Of a stretch of DNA of 52,688 bases, positions 41,640 to 52,688 are shown piece by piece. The notes below the pieces were generated by a model, which was not told where the DNA came from, made no database searches, and saw nothing but the letters and a program-made list of their open reading frames with translations. The position numbers were made by a program, and so were the translations under genes. How positions within the stretch are numbered: position 1 is the first letter of the stretch; each line of letters starts with the position of its first letter. Origin of the DNA: an uncultured Collinsella sp. (GTDB lineage Bacteria > Actinomycetota > Coriobacteriia > Coriobacteriales > Coriobacteriaceae); NCBI GenBank assembly GCA_900755685.1, contig CAAEHI010000027.1, forward strand, positions 1 to 52,688. Direction: 5' to 3'.

Positions 41640-41764
41640 GCAGGATCTGAGGGCTGACCTTCGCGGACACTCCGCAGGACGAAAGAACCCCCGCCGCACG
41701 TAGTGCGCAGCGGGGGTTCTTTCATGTCCGAGGACGTCCGCGAAGGTTAGCCCTCAGATCCTGC
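41640..41764 (-). repeat. Two-tier inverted repeat ending nifJ
   Basis: The outer arms are 41640-41668 and 41736-41764 (29 bp, one mismatch). The inner arms are GAAAGAACCCCCGC (41681-41694) and GCGGGGGTTCTTTC (41710-41723), with CGCAC/GTGCG at the tip. It starts 10 nt past the nifJ stop and likely acts as terminator and 3'-end stabiliser. Confidence 0.8.
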
Positions 41765-41774
41765 GGTGGGAGAC

Positions 41775-45314
<3,540 letters not shown>

Positions 45315-45346
45315 ATACCCCTCTCCTCTCATATAGGTATACAGGC

Positions 45347-45362
45347 CCCGGCGATCGCCGGG
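45347..45362. promoter_or_regulatory. Perfect 16-bp palindrome in nifJ leader
   Basis: CCCGGCGATCGCCGGG lies 33 nt before the nifJ start. It may be an operator or an RNA hairpin. The gap 45315-45733 holds no supported gene. On the minus strand TACAAT near 45600 is a -10 candidate, which would give a leader of roughly 280 nt. Confidence 0.45.
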
Positions 45363-45733
45363 ATGTTGGCGTGATGGGATTTTCGCTGTTGCTTCCAATC
45401 ATCTGGCAGGCAGGCTCAGCAGCAGGTACATGGCGTGGAGAGAAGGCATGCCGAGGCGAGGAGGGCTGCACGCGCTCCACAAGCCCAGCTACCCGTCTTG
45501 CACATGACCGAGCGCCGCAAAGGCCGCATGCCGGATGCTCCCGGGCACGCCCCGGCGATGGGAAGCGCCCGCAACGGAAATCCGTATGCGGGTTTATTGT
45601 ACCCCGCCGTCAAGTGTAATTTCGGCAAATATAGGCGGGCGGTAAAGGTTTACCTTGGGTGACTGCCAAGGGCCAAAATGGCCCCTCCATCCCCAGGCGA
45701 CCGGCTCTGGCGCGCCGAGAAGTGTCCCCAAGT

Positions 45734-45766
45734 GCCGGCAGAAAAGGAACGTCCCTAACTGCCGGC
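45734..45766. repeat. GTCCC-containing hairpin after FHA gene
   Basis: GCCGGCAG (45734-45741) pairs with CTGCCGGC (45759-45766). GTCCCC at 45724-45729 and GTCCC at 45751 recall the REP-like cores elsewhere. It overlaps the stop of the FHA gene and may terminate the operon. Confidence 0.5.
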
Positions 45767-46704
45767 TAGAGGGCACCGAAGAGAATGGCGTAGGTAGTGG
45801 ATTCGCCGAGCTTGAGCTCGTCGCCGGGATTGAGTTGGGCGGAACGGCCGGGCTCGACCTGAATGCAGACGCGCGTGGCCCCGTTTACCACCACGGTTCC
45901 GTTGGTGGACGACAAGTCCTCGACGTGCCAGATATTTTGAGCATCGCACCAGATATGGGCATGGCGGGCCGAGACATCGTCGCCGACGTCGGTAATATCG
46001 CCCTCACCAGTGGCCAGCGCGCCAATCTCAACACCCTGCTCACTCGGCTGAATCCAGCGCGGGGCGCTCACGACAAAACTGTTTTGTACGCGCAGCAAGC
46101 CCAAGGGGTGCGCCGGGGCGGGTTCGCGTTCGCCCGCGGTCATCGACATGCCAAGCGAACGCGGCGTGGATGTGCCTCCGCCACAGGTCGCGTGCGCGTA
46201 GTCGATGGCATAGTTCACCGAGGACCGCACATCCGCCGAACAACCGACGGCGACAAACAGCACCAGCACGGCCTCGGCGCGCTCGGCGGGCATGAGTTCC
46301 GCCGCCTGGGACAGGCGATCGAGCGCGTTGCGATAGAGATTCGTGTCCTGGTGGCACTCTTCGAGCGCGCGTACCATCGGTTCACCTGCAGGACCGCACA
46401 CCATATTGATCACAGCCGTGGAGTCCATGGGATTGCGCTGGCGCAGGGCCAGTTGCGACATAATACGCGCAGCCGAGGTACCGTATTCGGCAAAGTAGCG
46501 CTGCTGAAGCGTGCCGACCGGCGCGCGAACGATAAAGCGGGAAACCCAAGAGCGATCGGCGGCTCGGCTCTGCGGGCTGCGGCCGTCGGCGAGCGGACGG
46601 GACGAAAGCACCAAGCCGCACAGCTCGATATGGCTCAGATGCGCCGCGCGCTTAAAGATGTCAAACATGGCCCCGCATGGGGTGAGCTCAACTTGAGATG
46701 CCAT
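45766..46704 (-). CDS. FHA-domain protein
   Basis: The 312-residue protein has an N-terminal region of unknown fold (about 1-200; helical, with SRFIVRAPVGTLQQRYFAEY) and a C-terminal FHA domain (about 222-310) with DVSARHAHIW and VEDLSSTNGTVVV, the Ser-x-x-His and Thr-Asn-Gly signatures that bind phosphothreonine. No membrane helix is seen. It follows the Ser/Thr kinase gene by three bases, and AAGGAGG lies within the kinase's last codons, so the two are coupled. It is probably a reader or substrate of that kinase. Confidence 0.85.
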   Translation of the reverse strand: MASQVELTPCGAMFDIFKRAAHLSHIELCGLVLSSRPLADGRSPQSRAADRSWVSRFIVRAPVGTLQQRYFAEYGTSAARIMSQLALRQRNPMDSTAVINMVCGPAGEPMVRALEECHQDTNLYRNALDRLSQAAELMPAERAEAVLVLFVAVGCSADVRSSVNYAIDYAHATCGGGTSTPRSLGMSMTAGEREPAPAHPLGLLRVQNSFVVSAPRWIQPSEQGVEIGALATGEGDITDVGDDVSARHAHIWCDAQNIWHVEDLSSTNGTVVVNGATRVCIQVEPGRSAQLNPGDELKLGESTTYAILFGAL

Positions 46705-46707
46705 GAC

Positions 46708-48552
46708 CTAGGCCTCCTTGGTCGTAGAAATAGAATCGGACGATACTTCGACAGGTCCGCCAAAAGTACGGGCAGCTGCGGCTCCACCGGCAAGCGGAGT
46801 CGCCATCTGGGCTTTTGTGCGTCGCGGTGCCGAAACGGGAAGTTCAAAGGCAAAGCCCATCGCAAGCAAAAACCACGTAAGCGTATAGGTTGCAACCAGA
46901 GCGGCAACAAGGCCGCCCATCACGGCACGTTGGGAAAATACGCTACATGCAGCCACAACCAGCACCGGAACCTCGCAGGCAGAAAGCGCAAGCACACCCT
47001 GCAGGAAGCCCGAGCGCCGATCACGCGCAAGTGCCCCCGCGGCAACGCCGGCTATGCCGGGCAGCGCCAACGCCAGTGCGGCAATAATACCCGGTAGCGA
47101 CCCAGACCACACGAGCGATCCCAAAGTCGCCGTCACGCGAGCGCCCGACGCCAGCAGCGCGGCCGAAACCACGACCACAGCCCAAACCACGCCACAGACG
47201 ACCGTCGCGCCGACCATCAGCGCGCGACGAACCGCGCGGCCGGACGCATCCATGGGGCACGGCGTGAGCGGCTCGCCGCGGAGCGAACGACCGACATTTT
47301 GCGCATAGTGGTCACAAAACGCCGAGAGCGCCGCCTCGACCGCCGCCGGCTCGGGACGATCTTTTTGATGGCTGGACAGACAGGCTGTCACCACGTCGAA
47401 CAGCTGGGCATCGACAAACGCCAGCGCATCGCGTAGCTCTTCGGAATCCGGCTCAAGCCCTAGCTGCTGGGCCTGCTCGGCCGCGGCGAGCGCCACATCG
47501 GGCTCACGACGAAGCAGCTGAGTCAAATCACAACCGGGCGCATGGGCACCAATGGGATAGTCGGGCCGCGTGTCCATCTTGAGACGGTAGGGGCTCGCGA
47601 TGTCGCGCGTCTTTTTGCGCGAACCCGAGGCACCCGAAGTACTCGGCGCGGCTTCGTATGGCGCGACGCCGGCAATGAGCTCGTAAACCGTGCTTGCCGC
47701 GGCGTATACGTCAATCGCCGGCGACATACGCAAAGCGCGCAGGTCGGGAATATCGTCGGTGAGCATCTCGGGCGGGGCATAGGCAACCGTCGCGCGACGC
47801 AGCGTGGCATAGCGCTCCGTAAACGACGCCTTGCCGCCGGTACCGGCCACGGCCGACGCAGGCTCGAGCGCCAGCGACGAGCCAAAGTCGATCAGGCACA
47901 GGTCAAAGGTGCCCTCGGCAAGCTGCCGGTCAAGCGGTAGACGCGCCGTACGCACCATAATATTAGCGGGCGAGATATCGCGATGGACAAAGCCCTCGCC
48001 CACCAGGCTCATACGGCAGAGCAGATCGAACAGGTCGCGACCCAGACGCGCCGCCACAAGCGGCGACAGGCGTCCGGCATCGTCCACGGCGAGTCGCGAA
48101 CGCAAGCGGGCAAGTGTCTCGCCCTCGACCCATTCCATGACAATTGCAGGCACACCGTCGACCTCGCCCCAGCCATAGAGGCGGGGAAAGCCCTTAAGGC
48201 CCGAAAGGGCGCGATGGCATTCGTATTCCTCGCGAAACGCCGCCTTGAACTTGGCAACCAGCGCCTCGTGAGCGGCATCGTCATCAAACTCATCGCGCGT
48301 CGGCAAGATGAGCTGCTTGAGTGCCACTGCCTCGCCTTGGGCGTTGACGGCACGCGTCACGCGGCCGATACCGCCACGGCGCATGGTGGCATCGTCGGCA
48401 AACAGCATCGTAAAACGACGCAGATAGGTAGGCAGTTCGTCCTGACCGAGCGCAATGGCCGGCTCAAACCCGTCGACACGCGCCAGGCGCAGGCCGACCA
48501 TGGGATCGCGACCGAGCGATTGTGGTGTGGTGGATGCAAGATCGGTCATCAT
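46708..48552 (-). CDS. Membrane Ser/Thr protein kinase
   Basis: The 614-residue protein has a kinase domain (about 45-415) with catalytic Lys79 (VALKQLI), HRD at 190-192 with Asn197 (FVHRDISPANIMV), DFG at 222-224 and APPEML near 268. The glycine loop (RRGGIGRV) is short and degenerate. There is a long insert around residues 300-330. About four membrane helices follow (about 440-575), with a short C-terminal tail. Unlike PknB-type kinases there is no PASTA region. The start is ATG 48552, overlapping the TGA of the upstream gene (ATGATGA), which implies coupling. It likely phosphorylates the FHA partner. Confidence 0.85.
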   Translation of the reverse strand: MMTDLASTTPQSLGRDPMVGLRLARVDGFEPAIALGQDELPTYLRRFTMLFADDATMRRGGIGRVTRAVNAQGEAVALKQLILPTRDEFDDDAAHEALVAKFKAAFREEYECHRALSGLKGFPRLYGWGEVDGVPAIVMEWVEGETLARLRSRLAVDDAGRLSPLVAARLGRDLFDLLCRMSLVGEGFVHRDISPANIMVRTARLPLDRQLAEGTFDLCLIDFGSSLALEPASAVAGTGGKASFTERYATLRRATVAYAPPEMLTDDIPDLRALRMSPAIDVYAAASTVYELIAGVAPYEAAPSTSGASGSRKKTRDIASPYRLKMDTRPDYPIGAHAPGCDLTQLLRREPDVALAAAEQAQQLGLEPDSEELRDALAFVDAQLFDVVTACLSSHQKDRPEPAAVEAALSAFCDHYAQNVGRSLRGEPLTPCPMDASGRAVRRALMVGATVVCGVVWAVVVVSAALLASGARVTATLGSLVWSGSLPGIIAALALALPGIAGVAAGALARDRRSGFLQGVLALSACEVPVLVVAACSVFSQRAVMGGLVAALVATYTLTWFLLAMGFAFELPVSAPRRTKAQMATPLAGGAAAARTFGGPVEVSSDSISTTKEA

Positions 48553-49454
48553 AGGGCAAGCGCCGCCACGTTATTGTTGAAGTTACCGAGCGCGACGTCA
48601 TCATCGCCGTAATGGCCGACCCATTGACATAGGTTGGTGTAACAGCCCCACAGATTGGCATACTGCTGATACCACCTTGACCGGGGCGAGAATGTCTGAC
48701 GACCGAACTCGGCTCGAATGACAAACATCTCCCCGACCAGGCTGTCGCACGGCCTGGGATCTCCCGTAGAGTTATAGGTCGAGACCACGTCATTGGCACG
48801 AGAAACATAGCCGTCGAGCATGTTGTACTTGGTCACAAGCCAACTGTGAATGCTCTCTTCCTCAGCAGCGGAAAGGCCGCCGGAGTTTGCATCGTTGTCA
48901 GTGTTGCCGCCCGTCGAGCCGCCGTTTCCAGGCCCTCCGGTAGAGGAACCCGACCCAGAGCCGCCGCCCGAACTCGATGAATCCGAGCCGGAGCCAGAAG
49001 TATCCGAGCTACCGGGCTTTCCGGACTGCTGGGCGTCCTGCTCCTTTTGCTGCTCGACCTTATTCACCGTTGCCGCCACGCTATTGTTGGACAATCGATC
49101 GATGATCTTGGTGTTGGTGAGCACGATGGTTTTGCCATTGGCAAGCGTGACTTCGTTGTCCGGGGCCTCGGCGCCGTCCGCATCGTCGGTGCCAAACACA
49201 ATATGCCCGACCACACTTGCCCAAGCATATCCAGTCGTGGTACCCAGATCACTTTTGACCTCATGCCCCACGCGCGGCTCGCGTGCGGCATGCGCCTGCA
49301 TCATGGACGGCACGGTCATGCCATAGGCAGAAACGCCAGCTATGACCAGCACCAGCGAGCACGACAGCAGTGCGTACGCCCGCGGTGCCAAGCCCAGTCG
49401 GCGTCGCATGCGCACCGCGGCGCCGCGCTTTATCTGAGTGCCACCGGGCCGCAT
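48549..49454 (-). CDS. Membrane-anchored or secreted protein with Ser/Gly linker
   Basis: The 301-residue protein has a basic N-terminus and a hydrophobic signal/anchor (about 27-47). An extracytoplasmic domain (about 60-135) follows, then a low-complexity Ser/Gly/Thr linker (about 145-195) and a C-terminal domain (about 200-301) with four Cys-bearing or aromatic turns (FSPRSRWYQQYANLWGCYTN). I recognise no family. GGAGGAG precedes ATG 49454. The frame to 49547 lacks a site. It is first in an operon with the kinase and FHA genes and could be the extracellular sensor or output of that set. Confidence 0.7.
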   Translation of the reverse strand: MRPGGTQIKRGAAVRMRRRLGLAPRAYALLSCSLVLVIAGVSAYGMTVPSMMQAHAAREPRVGHEVKSDLGTTTGYAWASVVGHIVFGTDDADGAEAPDNEVTLANGKTIVLTNTKIIDRLSNNSVAATVNKVEQQKEQDAQQSGKPGSSDTSGSGSDSSSSGGGSGSGSSTGGPGNGGSTGGNTDNDANSGGLSAAEEESIHSWLVTKYNMLDGYVSRANDVVSTYNSTGDPRPCDSLVGEMFVIRAEFGRQTFSPRSRWYQQYANLWGCYTNLCQWVGHYGDDDVALGNFNNNVAALAL

Positions 49455-49633
49455 GCGTTCTCCTCCAACAAAAACACGCCGCTCAGAAGCGGCGCATTCA
49501 TTCGAATCCATATTTGAGTGTATCAGCGAACCCAAAAGGTTGCGCAACGAATGGGCAAATTAAGGATGCGAGCGGAAGCATCCATGCGATAAGCGGATAC
49601 GAAGCATCTTTGTTGCACAACAAACTCACAGTC

Positions 49634-49661
49634 GCACGGGGAAATTATGACTACCCCGTGC
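49634..49661 (-). terminator. Hairpin after recR
   Basis: GCACGGGG (49634-49641) pairs with CCCCGTGC (49654-49661). It has no U-tract and lies 39 nt past the recR stop. Confidence 0.45.
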
Positions 49662-49699
49662 ATCGCGAGGAAAACATACGGCAGGAGCAGGCTCGCCAC

Positions 49700-50296
49700 C
49701 TAAATCGTGCGACGGGCCTCGATGGCGCGCCCAAGCGTAAGCTCGTCGGCATACTCCAGGTCGCCGCCCACGGGAAGGCCGCTTGCCAGACGCGATACCT
49801 CGACGCCCAGCGGCTTGATAGTGCGGGCCAGGTAGCTCGCCGTGGTCTCGCCCTCAATATTGGGGTTGGTGGCGATGATGACCTCGTGGATGTCCTCGTG
49901 GCCCAAGCGTGCCAGCAGCTCGCGGATGTGCAACTGCTCGGGACCAATCTTGTCCATGGGGCTGATCACACCGCCCAATACGTGGTAGAGGCCGTGGTAG
50001 CTGCCCGTGCGCTCGATCGCCTGGACGTCGCGCGGCTCGCCCACAACGCAAATGCGAGTGGTGTCGCGCATCGGGTCCTGGCAGATGGAGCACTCATCGG
50101 CCGTGGCGTAGTTAAAGCAACGACTGCAAAAGTGGACCTCCTGCTTGACCTCCAGGATGGCCTCGGCCAGGCGGCGGGCCTCCTCGGCATCGGCCTCGAG
50201 CAGGTAATAGGCGATGCGCTGGGCCGACTTGGGACCAATGCCCGGCAGACGACCCAGTTCATCGAGCAGTTTTTGCAGACTGTGATTCGCACTCAT
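49700..50296 (-). CDS. recR: Recombination mediator RecR
   Basis: The 198-residue protein has an N-terminal HhH (LPGIGPKSAQRIAYYLL), a C4 zinc finger (FCSRCFNYATADECSICQD, about 57-75) and a Toprim domain (ICVVGEPRDVQAIERTGSYH onward). RecR with RecO loads RecA at gaps. The ATG 50296 has no clear ribosome-binding site and lies 13 nt after the ybaB stop, so translation probably depends on coupling. Confidence 0.97.
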   Translation of the reverse strand: MSANHSLQKLLDELGRLPGIGPKSAQRIAYYLLEADAEEARRLAEAILEVKQEVHFCSRCFNYATADECSICQDPMRDTTRICVVGEPRDVQAIERTGSYHGLYHVLGGVISPMDKIGPEQLHIRELLARLGHEDIHEVIIATNPNIEGETTASYLARTIKPLGVEVSRLASGLPVGGDLEYADELTLGRAIEARRTI

Positions 50297-50309
50297 ATAT
50301 ATGCGTGTC

Positions 50310-50630
50310 TTAGAACGGCATGCCCGGGATGTTGAGGCCGCCGGTGATGGCGCCCATCTGCTTGTTGGCGAGCTCGTTGACGCCGCGGACGGCCTCGTTG
50401 ACGGCAGCCATGATCATGTCCTGCAGCATATCGACGTCCTCGGGATCGAGGGCATCGGGGTCGATGGTGAGGTTGACGAGCTCCATCTCGCCGTTAACGG
50501 TCACCTTGACCATACCGCCGCCGGCAGAGGCGTCGACGGTCTGGGACTTGAGGTTCTCCTGCGCGGCGGCAAGCTGCTCCTGCATCTTGCGAGCCTGCTT
50601 CATCATCTGCTGCATGTTCATACCGGCCAT
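50310..50630 (-). CDS. ybaB: YbaB/EbfC nucleoid-associated protein
   Basis: The 106-residue protein matches the family length, with the Met/Gln-rich start MAGMNMQQMMKQARKMQEQL and the core VKVTVNGEMELVNLTIDPDAL. It binds DNA as a dimer. AAAGGAG precedes ATG 50630. It is usually found between dnaX and recR; here dnaX is displaced by a plus-strand gene. Confidence 0.95.
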   Translation of the reverse strand: MAGMNMQQMMKQARKMQEQLAAAQENLKSQTVDASAGGGMVKVTVNGEMELVNLTIDPDALDPEDVDMLQDMIMAAVNEAVRGVNELANKQMGAITGGLNIPGMPF

Positions 50631-50792
50631 GATGGCTCCTTTACGTGCGGCCGCACGCCGAGCTGCAAGGGCAGCCGGAGCACGGCGGGACTTTCAAACT
50701 CAAAAATCGTACCACGGCGCGCGGCGAGAGAGCGGGGCGGACGTGTTACCTCAGTCGATATACATGTCCTCCAATACAAACCGCACTCAAAG

Positions 50793-50827
50793 ATTATGCA
50801 AGGTCGAATTATGCAAGGTTGCATAAT
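50793..50827. promoter_or_regulatory. Direct and inverted ATTATGCAA repeats, divergent promoter region
   Basis: ATTATGCAAGGT occurs at 50793-50804 and 50808-50819. ATTATGCAA (50808-50816) and TTGCATAAT (50819-50827) form a perfect palindrome around GG. It lies between ybaB (minus) and the small plus-strand gene, which has a TATAAT at 50930-50935. It may be an operator. No gene is supported in 50631-50969. Confidence 0.55.
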
Positions 50828-50969
50828 ATCGCACACTCAATCTAGTAGAGCCGAATCCGGCATTTCATGTGCGCCACTAAATAGCTAAATGCCGAACCGC
50901 TGCTCGAGGCGGCGCACATGGCGGCAGGGTATAATTTGATTGCCATAGATAGTAATTTGGAGGTGCCCC

Positions 50970-51443
50970 ATGAATGCCCCCAACGCGCTCCAAAACATCC
51001 GCTCAAAACACCCCGTTGCATATGTGGTTCTCTATCTCTTTGTCGGCTGGGCATTGCTGGTTGTCATCACCCATGCCATAGCTTTTGGAGCAGAACTGCT
51101 GATAGCCAGCTCGGACCAGCCCGTCGTCAAATGGGAGACGACCGATGAGTGCACCGACGGAACCCGAACCGTCTATTACAACAGCCCGTCCCTCTATCAA
51201 GAGTTCAAGGTCAAGATAAAGGACTTCAAGATTGTCGATGCCGAGCTAGGCGTTTATTTGGCAATCGGAGCAACCATTAACGCCGAGCAAGTCGAGTACA
51301 CGGACAGCCATGCGACGTATCGTATCGACCTCAGCATCCTAGGCCGACCGTCACGCACCTGTCTGCTCAAATGCGACATACGCGGCACCACACTACACAT
51401 GTCCGAAATACAAATGCGCCCGGGCAAGGGGTTCTCTTCTTGA
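50970..51443 (+). CDS. Small membrane-anchored protein, unknown function
   Basis: The product is 157 residues: a short N-terminus, one membrane helix (about 17-45, VAYVVLYLFVGWALLVVITH) and a beta-rich outer or cytosolic domain (about 55-155) with three Cys (about 61, 131, 135). I recognise no family. TTGGAGG seven bases before the ATG and TATAAT at 50930 support it as real. It is inserted on the opposite strand between dnaX and ybaB-recR, genes usually adjacent, and converges on dnaX (21 nt between stops). Confidence 0.7.
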   Translation: MNAPNALQNIRSKHPVAYVVLYLFVGWALLVVITHAIAFGAELLIASSDQPVVKWETTDECTDGTRTVYYNSPSLYQEFKVKIKDFKIVDAELGVYLAIGATINAEQVEYTDSHATYRIDLSILGRPSRTCLLKCDIRGTTLHMSEIQMRPGKGFSS

Positions 51444-51464
51444 GCAGTATACCCGCCCGTACGG

Positions 51465-52688
51465 CTACTCCACCGGCTTGAAGATGGTGGCCTGACCGAA
51501 GACGCTGCGGATGAGGTCTTTGGCCTCGTCCTCGGTCTGCGGGATGCTCGGGGCTGCGCCCTGGTGGCCGAAGGGGCTGCCGGCGCCGGGGTTGGACTCC
51601 CAGGGAGCTGCAGGAGCGTCCTCCTCTTTGGGGGCAGCTACAGCGGACTTGGGCGCGGGCGTCGCACCCTGCACGTCGAACGGAGGCAGATCGTCCCCGC
51701 TCGCATCGCCAGCGAAGCCGCCGACCATAGCGTCGTCGTAGGGCACCTGCTCGGATTCCCACGGCGCGGACTGCGCGACAGGCTGAGCTTTGGGGGCAGC
51801 CGAGCGCTCGGGCGCACGGGGTGCGGGCTCGGTCGGGAGCTTACCCGTGGCAGGAGCGCCGGCGGGGTTGTCGGAGCGTAGCCAGGGGGCTTTGCCCAGG
51901 TCAGACGACTTGGGCGCGGGCGAGACGGGCTTGGGCGCGGGTGTCGGAGCAGCCGGTTTGGGCGCCGCGGGCTTAGGCGCCGACGGGGTCGATGCCGCTA
52001 CCGACGCCGCTTGCTGCGCTTGCTGCTGCGGCGCGCTGGCGCTCGAGGATACAGGGGCCGCCGAGGACACGGGTTGCGGGTCCGCAGATGCCGCAGCCCG
52101 TGCAGATGGAGAATGCTCCTCATGTTGAGGAGCCGGCGTGCCACCCCCATCCAGGACATAGTCGACGGTACGACGACCGAAGACCGCGCAGACCGTCGGC
52201 AGGACCACTGACTGCGTATCGGCGCGACCGAGCATCTTAATGGCAAAAGTCGAACCCGCGGGGAACGAGACCGTGAGCTTGGAGCCGTCGTCGGCCGTGG
52301 CGCGGGCGTTGAGCAAAAGCCCTGCGTAGGAGGCCTGACGAGCCTTGACGCGCTCGACGACCTCGGCCCATTTGCGCTGGAGCTCGCCGGCGTCCTCGAC
52401 CGCGGGGGTCTCGGCAGCACCGGCGGCGGCAACCTGGGCGGCATTGTTGGACTGGGGCTTAGGTGCCGGAGCGGTGGCAGGCGCGGGGGCCGCAACGGGC
52501 TGAGGCGTCGGAGCCGGCGCAGGCTGAGGCGCAGGCGCTGCAGGCTTGGAAGCTGACACGGACGCAGAACGGGGCGCAGGCTGGGCAGTCGGAACAGCAG
52601 CACCACGGTCCCAGGGCATACCTCCCTGGCGCGCGGACGTAGCAGCGGGGGCAGCGGATGCCGCCGGAGTGGCAGCACGAGCGCCCGA
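51465..52688 (-). CDS. dnaX: DNA polymerase III gamma/tau subunit, C-terminal part (cut by window edge)
   Basis: The frame is open to the right edge (at least 407 residues) and ends at 51465. The visible part has an Ala/Pro-rich linker, then a folded segment ELQRKWAEVVERVKARQASY with SKLTVSFPAGSTFAIKML (about 52230-52390), typical of the DnaX region after the clamp-loader ATPase. A second long Pro/Ala/Ser linker and a short C-terminus (about 51465-51560) follow. The ATPase itself lies outside. The identification also rests on the neighbours ybaB and recR. The ATG at 52619 is internal, not the gene start. Confidence 0.85.
   Translation of the reverse strand, partial: SGARAATPAASAAPAATSARQGGMPWDRGAAVPTAQPAPRSASVSASKPAAPAPQPAPAPTPQPVAAPAPATAPAPKPQSNNAAQVAAAGAAETPAVEDAGELQRKWAEVVERVKARQASYAGLLLNARATADDGSKLTVSFPAGSTFAIKMLGRADTQSVVLPTVCAVFGRRTVDYVLDGGGTPAPQHEEHSPSARAAASADPQPVSSAAPVSSSASAPQQQAQQAASVAASTPSAPKPAAPKPAAPTPAPKPVSPAPKSSDLGKAPWLRSDNPAGAPATGKLPTEPAPRAPERSAAPKAQPVAQSAPWESEQVPYDDAMVGGFAGDASGDDLPPFDVQGATPAPKSAVAAPKEEDAPAAPWESNPGAGSPFGHQGAAPSIPQTEDEAKDLIRSVFGQATIFKPVE

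Noticed and set aside
50640..50900. Possible SRP (4.5S) RNA near dnaX/recR
   Set aside because: This gene is often nearby, but I do not find its conserved GGAAGG-type tip loop or a long rod structure here.

Overview
The window looks like a chromosomal segment of a high-GC, gut-type anaerobe of the Coriobacteriia, most likely Collinsella. I infer this from gene content and style, not from an alignment. The genes include pyruvate:ferredoxin oxidoreductase, rubrerythrin, an Rrf2 regulator, mannose-family PTS genes, carbamate kinase, LytS/LytTR sensor pairs, and an uninterrupted core set (mfd, nth, rmuC, recR, ybaB, dnaX). No phage, insertion sequence or CRISPR array is visible. Nearly all genes lie on the minus strand. 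The only plus-strand genes I support are a GntR regulator (9862), a C39-like peptidase (38958) and a small membrane protein (50970).

1-10.6 kb is a sugar-amine utilisation region. It holds a GntR/UTRA regulator, a YitT membrane protein, a HAD phosphatase, a mannose-type PTS operon (EIIAB, EIIC, EIID) ending in a SIS-domain sugar-phosphate deglycase, a DMT-family transporter, a second SIS deglycase and a divergent second GntR regulator. One mannose-type PTS plus two SIS enzymes is the layout known for glucoselysine/fructoselysine (Amadori product) utilisation. Two different short DNA motifs mark the promoters, which suggests each GntR protein has its own operator.

10.6-26.2 kb is mostly housekeeping: GNAT acetyltransferase, threonine aldolase, PAP2 phosphatase, mfd, nth, an ABC exporter, rmuC, two membrane proteins, rubrerythrin, and an Rrf2 regulator with a MutY-like glycosylase. 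An AT-richer pair at 21.2-22.3 kb (nucleotidyltransferase plus helix-turn-helix protein, overlapping TTGA) looks like an acquired toxin-antitoxin-type module. A tRNA-Asp(GUC) follows at 26.5 kb.

27-35.6 kb carries a phosphodiesterase and two paralogous LytTR-regulator/LytS-kinase pairs. One kinase is translationally coupled to a glycosyltransferase. Between the pairs lie a UMF1-type MFS transporter and a zinc-dependent phospholipase C-like protein. 35.7-41.1 kb has an amidohydrolase with an amino-acid permease, a membrane-anchored C39-like peptidase and carbamate kinase. 41.8-45.3 kb is nifJ. 45.8-49.5 kb is a three-gene set (membrane-anchored secreted protein, Ser/Thr kinase, FHA protein). 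The right end has recR, ybaB, the small plus-strand gene and the 3' part of dnaX, which runs off the window.

The gaps are full of long, mutually different inverted repeats. Several have arms that are themselves hairpins and several carry a GGGGAC core, so they resemble REP/BIME elements. The sites of most interest are the two-operator Amadori locus, the nucleotidyltransferase/HTH pair, the secreted-kinase-FHA operon, the glycosylase with Glu at the usual catalytic Asp, and a 45-nt leader element present twice.
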